NCBI GenBank assembly: GCA_024213275.1
Contig: JANAVG010000016.1
Location: 19,440-83,439 of the forward strand
DNA: 64,000 nucleotides
Source: Rossellomorea sp. BNER
GTDB lineage: Bacteria > Bacillota > Bacilli > Bacillales > Bacillaceae_B
Direction of reading: 5' to 3'
Shown here: positions 18,466 to 27,919 of the stretch, piece after piece
Position numbering within the stretch: position 1 is the first letter of the stretch
How the letters are laid out: the number at the start of each line of letters is the position of its first letter
Program-made: the position numbers and the translations under genes
Notes under the pieces: generated by a model
What the model saw: only the letters and a program-made list of their open reading frames with translations
Databases searched by the model: none
What the model was told of the DNA's origin: nothing

Positions 18466-19683
18466 TTATTTAGAATTGAAATTATATACCTTCTGCTTAC
18501 TACTATTCGACAAAGGTCGATCATTTTCCTTCTTATACTTATTATTTCCTTCATATTTTACAAACATAGAAACATTGACAAGCATTCCCATTGATAGTGA
18601 TAAAACTAATAAAGACGATCCACCATAACTCACAAATGGCAATGGAACACCAGTAATCGGAATCAAGCCTGACACACCTCCAAGATTAATGAAAGATTGA
18701 AGTCCAATCATTCCGGAGATTCCTATTGCAAGCATTGTTCCAAAAGGATCTGTGCATTTCACACCAATATAAATCCCTCTTAAGACAATATAAGATAAAC
18801 CAACAATGACGAATGATACTCCAAACACACCTAATTCTTCAGCTATTACCGCCATTATGAAGTCTGTATGGGACTCTGGTAGATACCCCAGTTTTTGAAT
18901 ACTTTGACCTAATCCCAGCCCCTGGATTCCTCCACCCCCAATTGCTAAATAAGAATTGACTAAATGATACCCATCATCTTTTGCATAAAGAAAAGGATCA
19001 ACATACGCTTCTAATCTACTCATTCTCTCTTTTGTAAAAATATAGTCTCTTAAGAAAAAAATTACGGGAGATACAAGAAGGAATAGAATGGCAGCCATGG
19101 TTCCAAGCTTTAAAAAGGTCTTTCCACTTATCCCTGAACAACTGATGATAATCATTCCAATAACGAAAATAATTCCCGCTGTTCCAAAGTCAGGTTCAAC
19201 CGCTACTAAGCCACAAATCAACATCAGGAATATTAATGGTGGTGCAACTCCTTTGTTGAGCGTATTTATGTAATCCTGTTTTTTAGCATAGACTGCCGCT
19301 AAATAAATAATGATGGCAAGTTTTGCAAATTCTGATGGTTGTATCGACATAAACCCTAAATCAATCCAACTTTGAGCGTTATTAACTTCGGAACCGATAA
19401 AATGCACAGCTACTAAAAGTCCAAGGATGCTCAGCATAAGTATTTTTAACAGCTTATTGAATTTAAAAGCTTTATATGGAAAGAAAGCTGCACATATAAA
19501 AGCCAAAAACCCAATGATAATATTGATCAACTGCTTATTATAAAAATAATCACTCTCATAGCCATACTTTTGCACAGCCGTTACCATACTGGCACTATAA
19601 ATCATGACTAATCCAAATAAACAGAGGAGTATGTAAACAATAATTAAAGAATAATCATACGATCTCATCATTTTTTTAAACAT
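18466..19683 (-). CDS. ftsW: FtsW-type septal peptidoglycan glycosyltransferase (SEDS family)
   Basis: The 405-residue SEDS protein has ten predicted membrane segments. It contains SWIDLGFMSIQPSEFAKLAIIIYLA, the LGQSIQKLGYLPESHTDFIMAVIAEE loop with the essential Asp region, and GVPLPFVSYGGSSLL near the C-terminus. These are SEDS signatures. It polymerises lipid II at the septum with a partner class B PBP. The position between pycA and ylaN matches ylaO/ftsW of B. subtilis. The C-terminal tail is short, basic and hydrophilic. Confidence 0.92.
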   Translation of the reverse strand: MFKKMMRSYDYSLIIVYILLCLFGLVMIYSASMVTAVQKYGYESDYFYNKQLINIIIGFLAFICAAFFPYKAFKFNKLLKILMLSILGLLVAVHFIGSEVNNAQSWIDLGFMSIQPSEFAKLAIIIYLAAVYAKKQDYINTLNKGVAPPLIFLMLICGLVAVEPDFGTAGIIFVIGMIIISCSGISGKTFLKLGTMAAILFLLVSPVIFFLRDYIFTKERMSRLEAYVDPFLYAKDDGYHLVNSYLAIGGGGIQGLGLGQSIQKLGYLPESHTDFIMAVIAEELGVFGVSFVIVGLSYIVLRGIYIGVKCTDPFGTMLAIGISGMIGLQSFINLGGVSGLIPITGVPLPFVSYGGSSLLVLSLSMGMLVNVSMFVKYEGNNKYKKENDRPLSNSSKQKVYNFNSK

Positions 19684-19930
19684 AGAATCTTCCTATCCCT
19701 TTTTACATCTTATTTCGGAAAAACTTACCCAAACTCCTGCATATTAAAAGTCACTTTTTCATCACTATAAATAGATAGCGTAAGCTGCACTAATGAAAAG
19801 AAAAAAGGATAAGTTCAATTCAAGTATCTCCTAAACTTAACACTATCTCCTACAGTGGGTTGACAGGAGTATGCGATGAAGTTCTAAAAACACATTATAA
19901 ACATCTAAAACTTATTATTTCTTATTTTAC

Positions 19931-19970
19931 AAAAAAACTCAAACAATCATCTAGATTCGTTTGAGTTTTT
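19931..19970 (-). terminator. Intrinsic terminator after ylaN
   Basis: AAAAACTCAAAC pairs with GTTTGAGTTTTT over a 14-base loop, followed by T7 on the minus strand. The remaining 19684-19930 holds the ftsW upstream region with no gene seen. Confidence 0.85.
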
Positions 19971-19976
19971 AATGTT

Positions 19977-20258
19977 TTATTTTCTTGTTGAGGCTTCGTG
20001 TAGAGCTGACAGTTCTCTTTCTAAAGAATCAAGGAGAGATTTCCCATCCTTCTCATTGATTAGTCCTAATCGAACAGCGAACTCTATTTCACGAGACAAC
20101 CCGAACATTTGTGTATCCAACACTTCCTCATATAGAGGACATTGGGGCATCGTTAAATTATCCATTTGTACTTTAATAAGCTTTAAAATCTTCTCTGCGT
20201 CTGCCCTTAGTAGTTCGTAGGCTTTTTCGCTGTGATTAATTTTCATTTCAGACGCCAT
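19977..20258 (-). CDS. ylaN: YlaN (UPF0358), small iron-related regulator
   Basis: The 93-residue helical protein begins [41 protein letters not shown], diagnostic for UPF0358/YlaN. Work on B. subtilis and S. aureus links YlaN to iron homeostasis through interaction with Fur. The family sequence is highly conserved here, including the [17 protein letters not shown] segment with its Cys. The gene has its own terminator and follows glsA at a distance of 125 bases. Confidence 0.93.
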   Translation of the reverse strand: MASEMKINHSEKAYELLRADAEKILKLIKVQMDNLTMPQCPLYEEVLDTQMFGLSREIEFAVRLGLINEKDGKSLLDSLERELSALHEASTRK

Positions 20259-20383
20259 ATTGATCCCCCCCCATTTCCGTACAAATAGCCATTCCTATCT
20301 TAAAATTTTATCGTTAAATTGCCTAAATTGCAAGGGAAATTAGGGACAGGAACTATGAAATATCATTCCCTTTATCTCTATAG

Positions 20384-21313
20384 TTAAAATATACTCCAAC
20401 TATATCTTTTACTCATAATTTCTAGGAGTTTTAATCCAGCTATACTATTTCCAGTTTGATCCAAAGAAGGGCCGAATATCCCAATTCCACATTTTTGGGG
20501 AATGGCTCCCATAATCCCACCAGATACACCGCTTTTTGCAGGAATTCCTACTTTCATTGCAAATTCACCAGAAGAATTATACATGCCACATGTCACCATA
20601 AATGTTTTACATACTCTTGCTATGTCTTTTGTAATGATACATTTTCCAGATTCTAGATCGCAGCCATCATTGGCAAATACTGCTCCAATTCTAGCTAAAT
20701 CGCGGCAATTCATTTCAATGGAGCATTGTTTCGTGTAAAGTGCTAGCAACTCTTCCACATCTCCATCTATTACTTTATGCTGCTTCATAAAGTAACATAA
20801 AGCTCTATTTAAAAATGCCGTCTCAAACTCTGATTTTTCAACTTTTTGATTGCAGCTTACCTCATTGTCATTTGTTAATTCAGCCACAAAATTAATGAGT
20901 TTATTCCACTTTTCTTCAAATGTACGACCGGGAATCATATTTGTCACTACTAAAGCACCTGCATTGATCATTGGATTTAAAGGCTTATTAAGGCGGTTTG
21001 ATTCTAATTTTGCTATTGAATTAAAAGGATCCCCTGTTGGTTCCATTCCCACTTTAGAGAATACTTCAGTTTCTCCTTTATCCATTAGTACTAGTGCTAA
21101 TGTAATGACTTTTGAGATGCTTTGCAAAGTGAATTTTTTCAAATAGTCTCCTGCATAGTAGAATTCACCATTTAAATTATATATTGAAATGGATAGATCT
21201 GTCTTATTCTCTCGACTTAATGCAGGTATATAGTCAACTAAGTTGCCCTCTTTAGTATAGGGTCTTGCTTCTTCAACCAAATTAGCAAGTTCTTCATTAT
21301 TTTTGCAATTCAT
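20384..21313 (-). CDS. glsA: Glutaminase (serine-dependent beta-lactamase-like family)
   Basis: The 309-residue enzyme deamidates glutamine to glutamate and ammonia in the cytoplasm. The family catalytic S-x-x-K is seen as QSISK (Ser65, Lys68). LNPMINAGALV and KSGVSGGIMGAIP near residues 120 and 260 are glutaminase signatures. I start at the ATG at 21313, eight bases after AGGAGG; a longer reading frame to 21406 adds 31 unrelated residues. The position next to ylaN corresponds to B. subtilis ylaM (glsA2). Confidence 0.93.
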   Translation of the reverse strand: MNCKNNEELANLVEEARPYTKEGNLVDYIPALSRENKTDLSISIYNLNGEFYYAGDYLKKFTLQSISKVITLALVLMDKGETEVFSKVGMEPTGDPFNSIAKLESNRLNKPLNPMINAGALVVTNMIPGRTFEEKWNKLINFVAELTNDNEVSCNQKVEKSEFETAFLNRALCYFMKQHKVIDGDVEELLALYTKQCSIEMNCRDLARIGAVFANDGCDLESGKCIITKDIARVCKTFMVTCGMYNSSGEFAMKVGIPAKSGVSGGIMGAIPQKCGIGIFGPSLDQTGNSIAGLKLLEIMSKRYSWSIF

Positions 21314-21413
21314 TCGATACCTCCTAATTAACTTTATTGGTATTATAACCCTATTTTTAAAAAACCTACTCATTAAACTGTGAATGTGACAATAAAAATA
21401 ATTCACGATATAC

Positions 21414-21575
21414 TAGAAAAGCGGAAGCGCCTTGAACAGGCCCGACAAGCATAAGACGAGTCATATAGAAAGGGTGCCTTTTCCCTTTCTATATGACTTG
21501 GCTTATGACTCGAAGGCCTAGGCACTGGAGCTGGACACTAGAAAAGCGGAAGTGCCTTGAAGTGGCCTGGCAAGG
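21414..21575. repeat. Palindromic repeat family A, copy 1 (plus a partial second unit)
   Basis: The unit runs from GAAAAGCGGAAGCGCC to CACTGGAGCTGGACAC. It contains a central 14-bp stem (TCATATAGAAAGGG with CCCTTTCTATATGA) inside an outer partial pairing of AGCATAAG with CTTATG. A second unit start (GAAAAGCGGAAGTGCC) follows from 21541. The rest of the 21314-21686 gap shows nothing further except the short direct repeat TGATAGTCAA near 21605. Confidence 0.8.
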
Positions 21576-21686
21576 ATATGATTTAAAGGGGCTATGAGTT
21601 AATGATAGTCAATGATAGTCAATGATTAAAACACTTTAACACTTTGTAGAATTGCTAAAAAGTGACTATATCATGGAGGGGTTCAA

Positions 21687-22181
21687 ATGGAGACCATCAT
21701 ACCAATTAAGGGCAAGGTGAAATTTTCAATTACATTAGATCCAGGTGTTTGGATTTTTGATGATCGCAAAGTCGATTTAACTACATATTTTAGATCAAAG
21801 GAAGAAAAAGTAGATGAGCTTGAAGAGTATACGAAGAGTGTCTCTCGACATTGGTCTAGGGAAATTCAGGAAGGTGCAACATATCCACCCACTCTGAAAA
21901 CTGAAAAAAAATATGAAAAGGAAAAAATACTGACAGGTTCATTCGGAATTCCATTACAACCATTTTTAAGGAATGCAGAGCCATTGTCTGATGCAAAAGC
22001 ACTCATAGTTGAAACGGAAGAAAACGAAATTAGCTTTAATTTGGCAGAAGAGAGTTTAATTCTTGGATTCTCAAAAGAGGGGAAACCATTAAGGGAAAAT
22101 GGGCCAGTGCATGTGTATTTCGGGGATGGATCAAATAAAGAAAACCCTATCACCAATGTAAAAGCATTTAGAATTGAATAA
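21687..22181 (+). CDS. Conserved Bacillus protein in the ylaL position, function unknown
   Basis: The 164-residue soluble protein starts METIIPIKGKVKFSITLDPGVWIFDDRKVDL. Its second half contains a strand-rich NEISFNLAEESLILGFSKEG and ends PVHVYFGDGSNKENPITNVKAFRIE. I recognise it only as a Bacillaceae protein often auto-annotated as a peptidyl-prolyl isomerase; I see no isomerase motif and do not support that label. Its place between the phoH-like gene and glutaminase corresponds to ylaL of B. subtilis. GGAGGGG lies five bases before the ATG. A terminator shared with ylaK follows. Confidence 0.75.
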   Translation: METIIPIKGKVKFSITLDPGVWIFDDRKVDLTTYFRSKEEKVDELEEYTKSVSRHWSREIQEGATYPPTLKTEKKYEKEKILTGSFGIPLQPFLRNAEPLSDAKALIVETEENEISFNLAEESLILGFSKEGKPLRENGPVHVYFGDGSNKENPITNVKAFRIE

Positions 22182-22263
22182 TCTACAAAGAAAAATGGCT
22201 TAATCCTAGAGGGACCATAGTGTTAGAAAAGGTTAAACCTTTTTCAATATTATTTATACAACG

Positions 22264-22297
22264 AAAACCCGGTTCAGTCACCAATGAACCGGGTTTT
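22264..22297. terminator. Bidirectional terminator between the ylaL-position gene and ylaK
   Basis: A 13-bp perfect stem (AAAACCCGGTTCA and its complement) with an eight-base loop has A and T flanks on the two sides. A smaller palindrome (AAAAGGTTAAACCTTTT) lies just upstream at 22229. Confidence 0.85.
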
Positions 22298-22318
22298 TCA
22301 TATATTATCATTGTGTTT

Positions 22319-23647
22319 TTAAAGAAGATCTGCAGCTAATTGAGCGAGGCCAGATCGTTCACCTTTTAATAATTTTATATGCCCTGCTACTTTTTGTTCT
22401 TTGAATTTTTCAACTACATATGTTAACCCATTATTATATTCATCTAAATAAGGGTGGTCTATTTGTCCTGGATCGCCCATAAGAACAATTTTACTTCTTT
22501 CCCCTACTCTTGTGAGAATAGTCTTTACTTCATGCTTCGTTAAATTCTGTGCTTCATCAATAATGATGAATTGATCCGGTATACTTCTTCCGCGAATGTA
22601 AGTTAATGCTTCAACTTCAATCGATGCCATTCCTGCTAAGATATCATCTATTTCACCAGGTTTTTTTGTATTAAAAAGATATTCTAAATTATCATAAATT
22701 GGTTGCATCCAAGGACGTAGCTTCTCTTGTTTTTCACCTGGAAGAAAGCCTATATCCTTTCCAACAGGGACAATTGGTCTTGCAACCAGAAGCTTGTTAT
22801 AGGTTTTAAGATCCTCAGTTTGAAGTAAGCCAGCTGCAAGTGCTAGAAGAGTTTTTCCTGTTCCGGCTTTCCCAACCATTGTAACAAGCGGAAGATCTTC
22901 TCTTAATAATAATTCTGTCGCCATAATTTGTTGAACATTTCTTGGCTTAATTCCCCATATATGGTCTTGATCATAAACAAGTTTTCTTACAAATTTCCCT
23001 GAGGACTCCACCATTCCAATTGCTGAGGCAGAACTACCTAAAGCATCTTTCATGATTAAAAATTGGTGCGAGTAAAAAGGCTGATGAGTTATCTCTGCTA
23101 GAGCTAATACACCTGATTCATAAAACTTATCTAATAATTCTCTTTGTAGGTAGATTTCTAAAAACCCGCTGTAAACATCGCTAACATCCACTACCCTGTC
23201 GCTTAAAAAATCTTCTGCTTGAAGACCTAGCGCATCTGCTTTTACTCTTACAAGTGTATCTTTACTAACTAATATCACTGATTTTCCTTGGTTCTTCGTT
23301 TCTTCTTCCAAAGAGAGGTTCTTGGCTACTGCTAAAATTCGGTTATCATTTGTTTTCTCAACAAAAATATCTTGTAGTTGTTGGAAGGAACGGTGATTTA
23401 ATTCAATTCTTAATGAACCTCCGTTATAAAGAGGGATTTTTTCATGGAGCTTTCCTTCTTGCCTTAAGCCATCTATTAGCTTTGATACGTGTCTTGCATT
23501 CCTTCCAATCTCATCCATATATCTCTTCTTTGAGTCAACTTCTTCAAGTACAACTGCTGGGATTACTACTTCATTATCTTGGAATGAAAAAATTGATTGC
23601 GGATCTTGTAACAAGACATTTGTATCTAAAACGTATATTTTCTTCAA
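22319..23647 (-). CDS. ylaK: PIN–PhoH family ATPase (YlaK-like)
   Basis: The 442-residue protein joins an N-terminal PIN nuclease domain (about residues 1-130; MKKIYVLDTNVLLQDP with the first catalytic Asp, NDNRILAVA later) to a C-terminal PhoH ATPase domain. The PhoH domain has Walker A GKAGTGKTLLAL near residue 260 and Walker B FIIIDEAQN. This PhoH2 architecture is associated with RNA unwinding and cleavage in characterised homologues. The gene is transcribed alone, divergent from ylaJ with about 180 bp between them. Confidence 0.9.
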   Translation of the reverse strand: MKKIYVLDTNVLLQDPQSIFSFQDNEVVIPAVVLEEVDSKKRYMDEIGRNARHVSKLIDGLRQEGKLHEKIPLYNGGSLRIELNHRSFQQLQDIFVEKTNDNRILAVAKNLSLEEETKNQGKSVILVSKDTLVRVKADALGLQAEDFLSDRVVDVSDVYSGFLEIYLQRELLDKFYESGVLALAEITHQPFYSHQFLIMKDALGSSASAIGMVESSGKFVRKLVYDQDHIWGIKPRNVQQIMATELLLREDLPLVTMVGKAGTGKTLLALAAGLLQTEDLKTYNKLLVARPIVPVGKDIGFLPGEKQEKLRPWMQPIYDNLEYLFNTKKPGEIDDILAGMASIEVEALTYIRGRSIPDQFIIIDEAQNLTKHEVKTILTRVGERSKIVLMGDPGQIDHPYLDEYNNGLTYVVEKFKEQKVAGHIKLLKGERSGLAQLAADLL

Positions 23648-23684
23648 ATCGATGCCTCCTGCTCCTCTATTCTTAGTTCTATTA

Positions 23685-23745
23685 TATGTAGACCCACTTC
23701 ATCCGGTTATTTATTGGGTCCATATTTTTAGGACGGCCCGTTTCT
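23685..23745. repeat. Possible degraded remnant of repeat family C
   Basis: GGGTCCATATTTTTAGGACGGCCC resembles the right end of family C (GGGCCCATTTTTGGAACAGCCCC). The left end is not recognisable. It lies in the ylaK–ylaJ promoter interval. Confidence 0.35.
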
Positions 23746-23828
23746 TAAAATATATGAACAAACGTATAAAGATAGAAGAAAATTACACAATAAGAGATGA
23801 ACCAAATCTAATCATGGGAGGTTTTCAC

Positions 23829-24446
23829 ATGAAAAAGTTCATCCCGTTTCTCGTATTTATCCTTCTGCTAACAGCTTGTGCACAAAGAAACGAAGTTGGT
23901 TATCGAAATGATGACAGCACTGAAAATTCAAAACCAATTACGGTTAAGAATTCAAATACCCCACAAGTTGAACGAAAAACTGGTCAACAAATTTCAAAAC
24001 ATCTAGTCAATTTAGCAACAAGTGTCCCAAACGTCAAAGATGCCACTGCCGTCGTTTTAGGTAATTACGCTATCGTCGGAATTGATCTTGACGGAAATGT
24101 TGAACGTTCTGAAGTTGGTTCTATTAAATATTCTGTAGCAGAATCTTTAAAAAATGATCCTTACGGTGCTCAAGCAATAGTAGTTGCCGATCCAGATCTC
24201 TATTCTAGAATTCAAGAAATTGGATCAGATATAGAAAATGGTAAACCTATACAAGGAATCATGAATGAGCTATCAGATATTACAGGACGTGTAATGCCAG
24301 AGATACCTATGCACCTAGAAGACACAGATCCAGAAAACGCTCCTAAAGAGCCAGAAAAGAAAATGCATAATCAAAAAGAAAAGCAGTTGAATAAAGAACA
24401 AGAAGATCAGTCGCAAAATAAAATTAAATCTCAGAATCAACATTAA
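23829..24446 (+). CDS. ylaJ: YhcN/YlaJ-family lipoprotein
   Basis: The 205-residue lipoprotein has signal MKKFIPFLVFILLLTAC with lipobox LTAC (Cys17). A YhcN/YlaJ domain (about residues 55-150; VPNVKDATAVVLGNYAIVGID) follows, then a highly charged Gln/Lys/Glu-rich tail. Members of this family are found in spores of Bacillus; its molecular role is unclear. I chose the ATG at 23829, preceded by GGGAGG. A longer open frame to 23652 runs through intergenic repeat sequence and is rejected. Confidence 0.88.
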   Translation: MKKFIPFLVFILLLTACAQRNEVGYRNDDSTENSKPITVKNSNTPQVERKTGQQISKHLVNLATSVPNVKDATAVVLGNYAIVGIDLDGNVERSEVGSIKYSVAESLKNDPYGAQAIVVADPDLYSRIQEIGSDIENGKPIQGIMNELSDITGRVMPEIPMHLEDTDPENAPKEPEKKMHNQKEKQLNKEQEDQSQNKIKSQNQH

Positions 24447-24459
24447 AAACATCAGAAAA

Positions 24460-24501
24460 AGCCATGAAAAAGCTTAATTTTTTAAGCATTCTTCATGGCT
24501 T
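24460..24501. terminator. Hairpin between ylaJ and the oxidase-like gene
   Basis: AGCCATGAA pairs with TTCATGGCT, with a nested AAGCTTAA/TTTAAGC stem. It overlaps the last codons of the convergent PNPOx-like gene. Confidence 0.6.
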
Positions 24502-24937
24502 CTATTACTTGACGGTCCAAACGGTCTGCAGCATTTTTATCATATGTTTTTTCATAAGTAGGTTCACGATCAATTTTTGACCCATAGAACATGACATCCC
24601 TTACTTCATGAATAGCTACTTTAATAAGCGCAAGTTTCAATGGAACACCTTCGATTTTATCCAAGGCAACATTCCCTTTTCCACTAATGGAATAAGTAGA
24701 TTCATTCGCAAAGAGAGTAACCACTAATTGTTCATTATGCTCAATATTGTTCACAATTCGAGAGCGATTGTCAATAGCAAGCAGGATAGTTTCCTCATCT
24801 TTTGCAAAAACCCATGAGATTGCATTAACATTCGGCCCCCCAGTTTCATAATCAATGGTGGACAAAGTTACAAATCTTTCTTTTTGTAATTGTTCAAATA
24901 AAGCAGGAATTAGCTTAGGTTCTACTTGATTTGCCAT
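24482..24937 (-). CDS. Pyridoxamine 5'-phosphate oxidase-like FMN-binding protein
   Basis: The 151-residue split-barrel protein has the pattern ERFVTLSTIDYETGGPNVNAISWVFAKDEETILLAIDN at residues 20-57, typical of the PNPOx-like fold that binds FMN or F420. No PNPOx substrate residues can be assigned, so the reaction is unknown. The C-terminus is helical (AADRLDRQVIEAM). It has GGAGGG before its ATG. It is inserted between ylaI and ylaJ on the opposite strand; I do not recall a gene there in B. subtilis. Confidence 0.75.
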   Translation of the reverse strand: MANQVEPKLIPALFEQLQKERFVTLSTIDYETGGPNVNAISWVFAKDEETILLAIDNRSRIVNNIEHNEQLVVTLFANESTYSISGKGNVALDKIEGVPLKLALIKVAIHEVRDVMFYGSKIDREPTYEKTYDKNAADRLDRQVIEAMKNA

Positions 24938-25081
24938 GGAATCCCTCCTTTGATACGTTCATTATACAATAGGACGATTACGAAAAGAAGTTTTAAGACT
25001 GATGTTTCTAAAAGAGTTTTATTAAATGTTATACTTATGTGAGTGTGAATATGTATGAGAATAATTATTGGAGGAATGATG

Positions 25082-25282
25082 ATGAGAGTTAAATGCATTC
25101 TTTGTGAAACAATTGAAAAAATAGACGACGAATCTGTTTTAGCAAAGCGGTTACGAAATCGACCAATACATACATTTATGTGTGAAAATTGCTCAGAACG
25201 GATTGCAAATAAAACGAATGCCAGAATTGCCACAGGAAATTTTAAACTATACCGATCACCAAAAGTAGAACATGATTTTTAA
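25082..25282 (+). CDS. ylaI: YlaI-like zinc-ribbon protein (DUF2197)
   Basis: The 66-residue protein begins MRVKCILCETIEKID and has a second Cys pair in TFMCENCSERI, so CxxC-x(n)-CxxC can bind one zinc. The RLRNRPIHTFMC segment is diagnostic for Bacillus YlaI. Three ATG codons stand in a row; only the third (25082) is properly spaced from GGAGG. It is divergent from the oxidase-like gene and convergent with ylaH. Function unknown. Confidence 0.87.
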   Translation: MRVKCILCETIEKIDDESVLAKRLRNRPIHTFMCENCSERIANKTNARIATGNFKLYRSPKVEHDF

Positions 25283-25375
25283 TTCTACTTACCTCTCTTC
25301 TGACATTAAATATACAAGCCTTCAGGATTGTTGCATTTGTTAGCAGCAACAGAGCCAATACATCGATTTGAAAAG

Positions 25376-25410
25376 AAGAAGACCCTATTCAGTTAGAATA
25401 GGGTCTTCTT
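25376..25410. terminator. Bidirectional terminator between ylaI and ylaH
   Basis: A 15-bp perfect stem (AAGAAGACCCTATTC and its complement) with a five-base loop lies between the convergent genes. Confidence 0.8.
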
Positions 25411-25487
25411 AAAAACTGCGCTATTATGTTCTCTCTTATCAAGATTACCTTTAAAAATAAATCAATAAATCTAAAATCCCTTTTTAT

Positions 25488-25799
25488 TTACTGTCCTTCA
25501 GCTTGTTGTTTTTTTTCATTATTGAGCCTAATTTTATAAATAATTAAAATAAGCGAAGCTATGACTAGCCCTTCTGCAACTGGTAAGAAAATACCTAAGA
25601 AGGTTAAAATCGTACAACCAAAAATTAAGAACAAGTAAATAACAAGTGACTTGAGTAATGGGAGCTTTTTAGCAAAGCCGAGCTTATAAACTAATACTGA
25701 CAATGCAATAATTGTAAGATATAAAAGCCACATACCAAGAGTAGGGTTTTCTTCCACCCTATATAGGGATGCGAAAAAGGACAAGCGTTCTGTTACCAT
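25488..25799 (-). CDS. ylaH: YlaH-like small membrane protein
   Basis: The 103-residue protein has three hydrophobic segments ([18 protein letters not shown], then [21 protein letters not shown], then [16 protein letters not shown]) and a short polar C-terminus. This matches the YlaH-like family in length and in its position just downstream of typA. It probably shares the typA transcript (23-base gap). No function is known. Confidence 0.82.
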   Translation of the reverse strand: MVTERLSFFASLYRVEENPTLGMWLLYLTIIALSVLVYKLGFAKKLPLLKSLVIYLFLIFGCTILTFLGIFLPVAEGLVIASLILIIYKIRLNNEKKQQAEGQ

Positions 25800-25822
25800 T
25801 TCGTCCCCTCCTCTCCTCTAGA

Positions 25823-27667
25823 TTAATTCATTTCAGCAAGTTTTTTCTTTTTAGCAACTCTTTCACGTTCGTTTTTATCTAGAATCTTCTTACGAAGTCG
25901 AATAGATTCTGGAGTGATCTCACAATATTCATCATCATTTAAATACTCTAACGATTCTTCTAATGACATAAGACGAGGCTTCTTAATCGTCACCGTTTGA
26001 TCCTTATTAGCTGAACGTACGTTTGTCGCCTGTTTCATTTTAGTAAGGTTAACAGTGATGTCACTTTCTCTCGTGTTTTCTCCAACAATCATCCCCGCAT
26101 ATACATCATAGCCTGGCTCAACGAAAATTGTTCCACGGTCTTCAATTTGCATAATACCATATTGTGAAGCTTTACCTGTTTCCATTGAAACAAGAACACC
26201 TTGACGTCTTCCACCAACACGTCCTTGCTGCATTGGCTGATAGCTGTCAAATGTGTGGTTGATTATCCCATATCCTCGTGTTAAAGTCATAAACTCAGTC
26301 GAATAACCTATTAATCCTCTAGCCGGTACCATGAAAACAAGGCGAGTTTGACCATTTCCATTGTTCACCATATCCAGCATTTCACCTTTTCGTGAACCTA
26401 GAGACTCAATAACCCCTCCCATATACTCTTCTGGGATATCAATTTGAACGCGTTCAACTGGTTCACATTTTACTCCTTCAATTTCTCTTACTATAACTTC
26501 AGGTTTTGAAACTTGAAGTTCAAATCCTTCACGTCTCATATTTTCAATAAGGATGGAAAGATGTAGCTCTCCACGGCCTGAAACCGTCCATGCATCTGGA
26601 GATTCCGTTGGCTCAACACGTAAACTAACATCTGTTTGCAACTGTGCCATTAAGCGCTCTTCAATTTTACGAGAAGTAACAAATTTCCCCTCACGACCAG
26701 CAAATGGACTATTGTTCACTAGAAATTTCATTTGCAGCGTAGGTTCGTCAATTCGAAGTACAGGTAATGGCTCTTGGTGTTCTACAGGACTAACTGTTTC
26801 CCCTACGTTAATATCCTCCATACCTGAAACAGCAATTAAGTCTCCTGCATGTGCCTCTTGGATTTCTACACGTTTTAACCCTAGAAAACCGAATATTTTT
26901 GTAACCCGGAATTGTTTAACATTCCCATCAAGTTTCATAAGAGCAACCTGTTGGCCAACCTTCATTGTTCCTCTGAACACACGTCCAATCCCGATTCTTC
27001 CCACATAATCATTATAATCAAGCAGTGCTACCTGGAATTGAAGAGGCTCATCACGGTTATCAATCGGAGCAGGTATATGCTCAACAATTGTTTCATACAA
27101 ACATTGCATATTTTCATCCTGTTTAGCAGGATCTGGATCTACGCTAGCTGTCCCATTTATCGCAGAAGCATAAATTACAGGGAACTCTAACTGTTCATCA
27201 TTAGCATCAAGTTCAATGAATAATTCTAATACTTCATCAATAACTTCAGATGGTCTAGCAGAATCTTTGTCGATTTTGTTTACAACTACAACTGGTCTTA
27301 AGTTTTGCTCTAATGCTTTTTTAAGAACAAAACGAGTTTGTGGCATACATCCTTCATATGCATCAACAACAAGAAGAACACCATCCACCATTTTCATAAT
27401 TCGTTCTACTTCTCCACCGAAGTCGGCATGTCCTGGAGTATCTAAGATATTTATTCGGGTATCTTTGTATTGAATTGCTGTGTTCTTAGCAAGAATCGTA
27501 ATCCCACGTTCTCTCTCAAGATCATTAGAATCCATCGCCCGCTCATCAACACGTTCATTTTCGCGGAAAATACCAGACTGTTTTAGTAACTCATCCACTA
27601 ACGTTGTTTTTCCATGGTCAACGTGAGCAATGATCGCTATATTTCGTAAATCATTTCTTTTATTCAA
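25823..27667 (-). CDS. typA: Ribosome-associated GTPase TypA/BipA
   Basis: The 614-residue translational GTPase has G1 AHVDHGKT (residues 14-21), G2 RGITI, G3 DTPGHADF and G4 NKID, followed by domain II, an EF-G-like domain and the BipA C-terminal domain. It acts on ribosomes, especially in assembly or stress at low temperature. I place the start at the TTG at 27667, eight bases after AGGAG; the GTG at 27676 lies within the ribosome-binding site. It leads a typA–ylaH unit. Confidence 0.95.
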   Translation of the reverse strand: MNKRNDLRNIAIIAHVDHGKTTLVDELLKQSGIFRENERVDERAMDSNDLERERGITILAKNTAIQYKDTRINILDTPGHADFGGEVERIMKMVDGVLLVVDAYEGCMPQTRFVLKKALEQNLRPVVVVNKIDKDSARPSEVIDEVLELFIELDANDEQLEFPVIYASAINGTASVDPDPAKQDENMQCLYETIVEHIPAPIDNRDEPLQFQVALLDYNDYVGRIGIGRVFRGTMKVGQQVALMKLDGNVKQFRVTKIFGFLGLKRVEIQEAHAGDLIAVSGMEDINVGETVSPVEHQEPLPVLRIDEPTLQMKFLVNNSPFAGREGKFVTSRKIEERLMAQLQTDVSLRVEPTESPDAWTVSGRGELHLSILIENMRREGFELQVSKPEVIVREIEGVKCEPVERVQIDIPEEYMGGVIESLGSRKGEMLDMVNNGNGQTRLVFMVPARGLIGYSTEFMTLTRGYGIINHTFDSYQPMQQGRVGGRRQGVLVSMETGKASQYGIMQIEDRGTIFVEPGYDVYAGMIVGENTRESDITVNLTKMKQATNVRSANKDQTVTIKKPRLMSLEESLEYLNDDEYCEITPESIRLRKKILDKNERERVAKKKKLAEMN

Positions 27668-27919
27668 AATTTTCACTCCTGATCGCTATTTAAGTTGAGC
27701 TTTCTTTTAACTAAGCTATTATATCATAGCTAGTAGAAAAGCAGAAACAGAATATTGTACAATAGAGATAAAGTAGAGCAAATGTATATCCTCAAAGGGG
27801 ATTATTTTGCAGCTTTATACTATTGCTTAACCTATTTATCTCTAAATCATTAGAACTTTATTCATTTCACTATTGTAAAAAAATACCTTTGTAAAGACAA
27901 CTTTGAAGGAGAGAGAGCA

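Noticed and set aside
21687..22181. Peptidyl-prolyl isomerase identity
   Set aside because: This label is common for homologues, but no cyclophilin, FKBP or parvulin motif is visible.
23652..23828. N-terminal extension of YlaJ
   Set aside because: The extension runs through a repeat remnant and promoter region; the ATG at 23829 follows GGGAGG and starts a clean lipoprotein signal.
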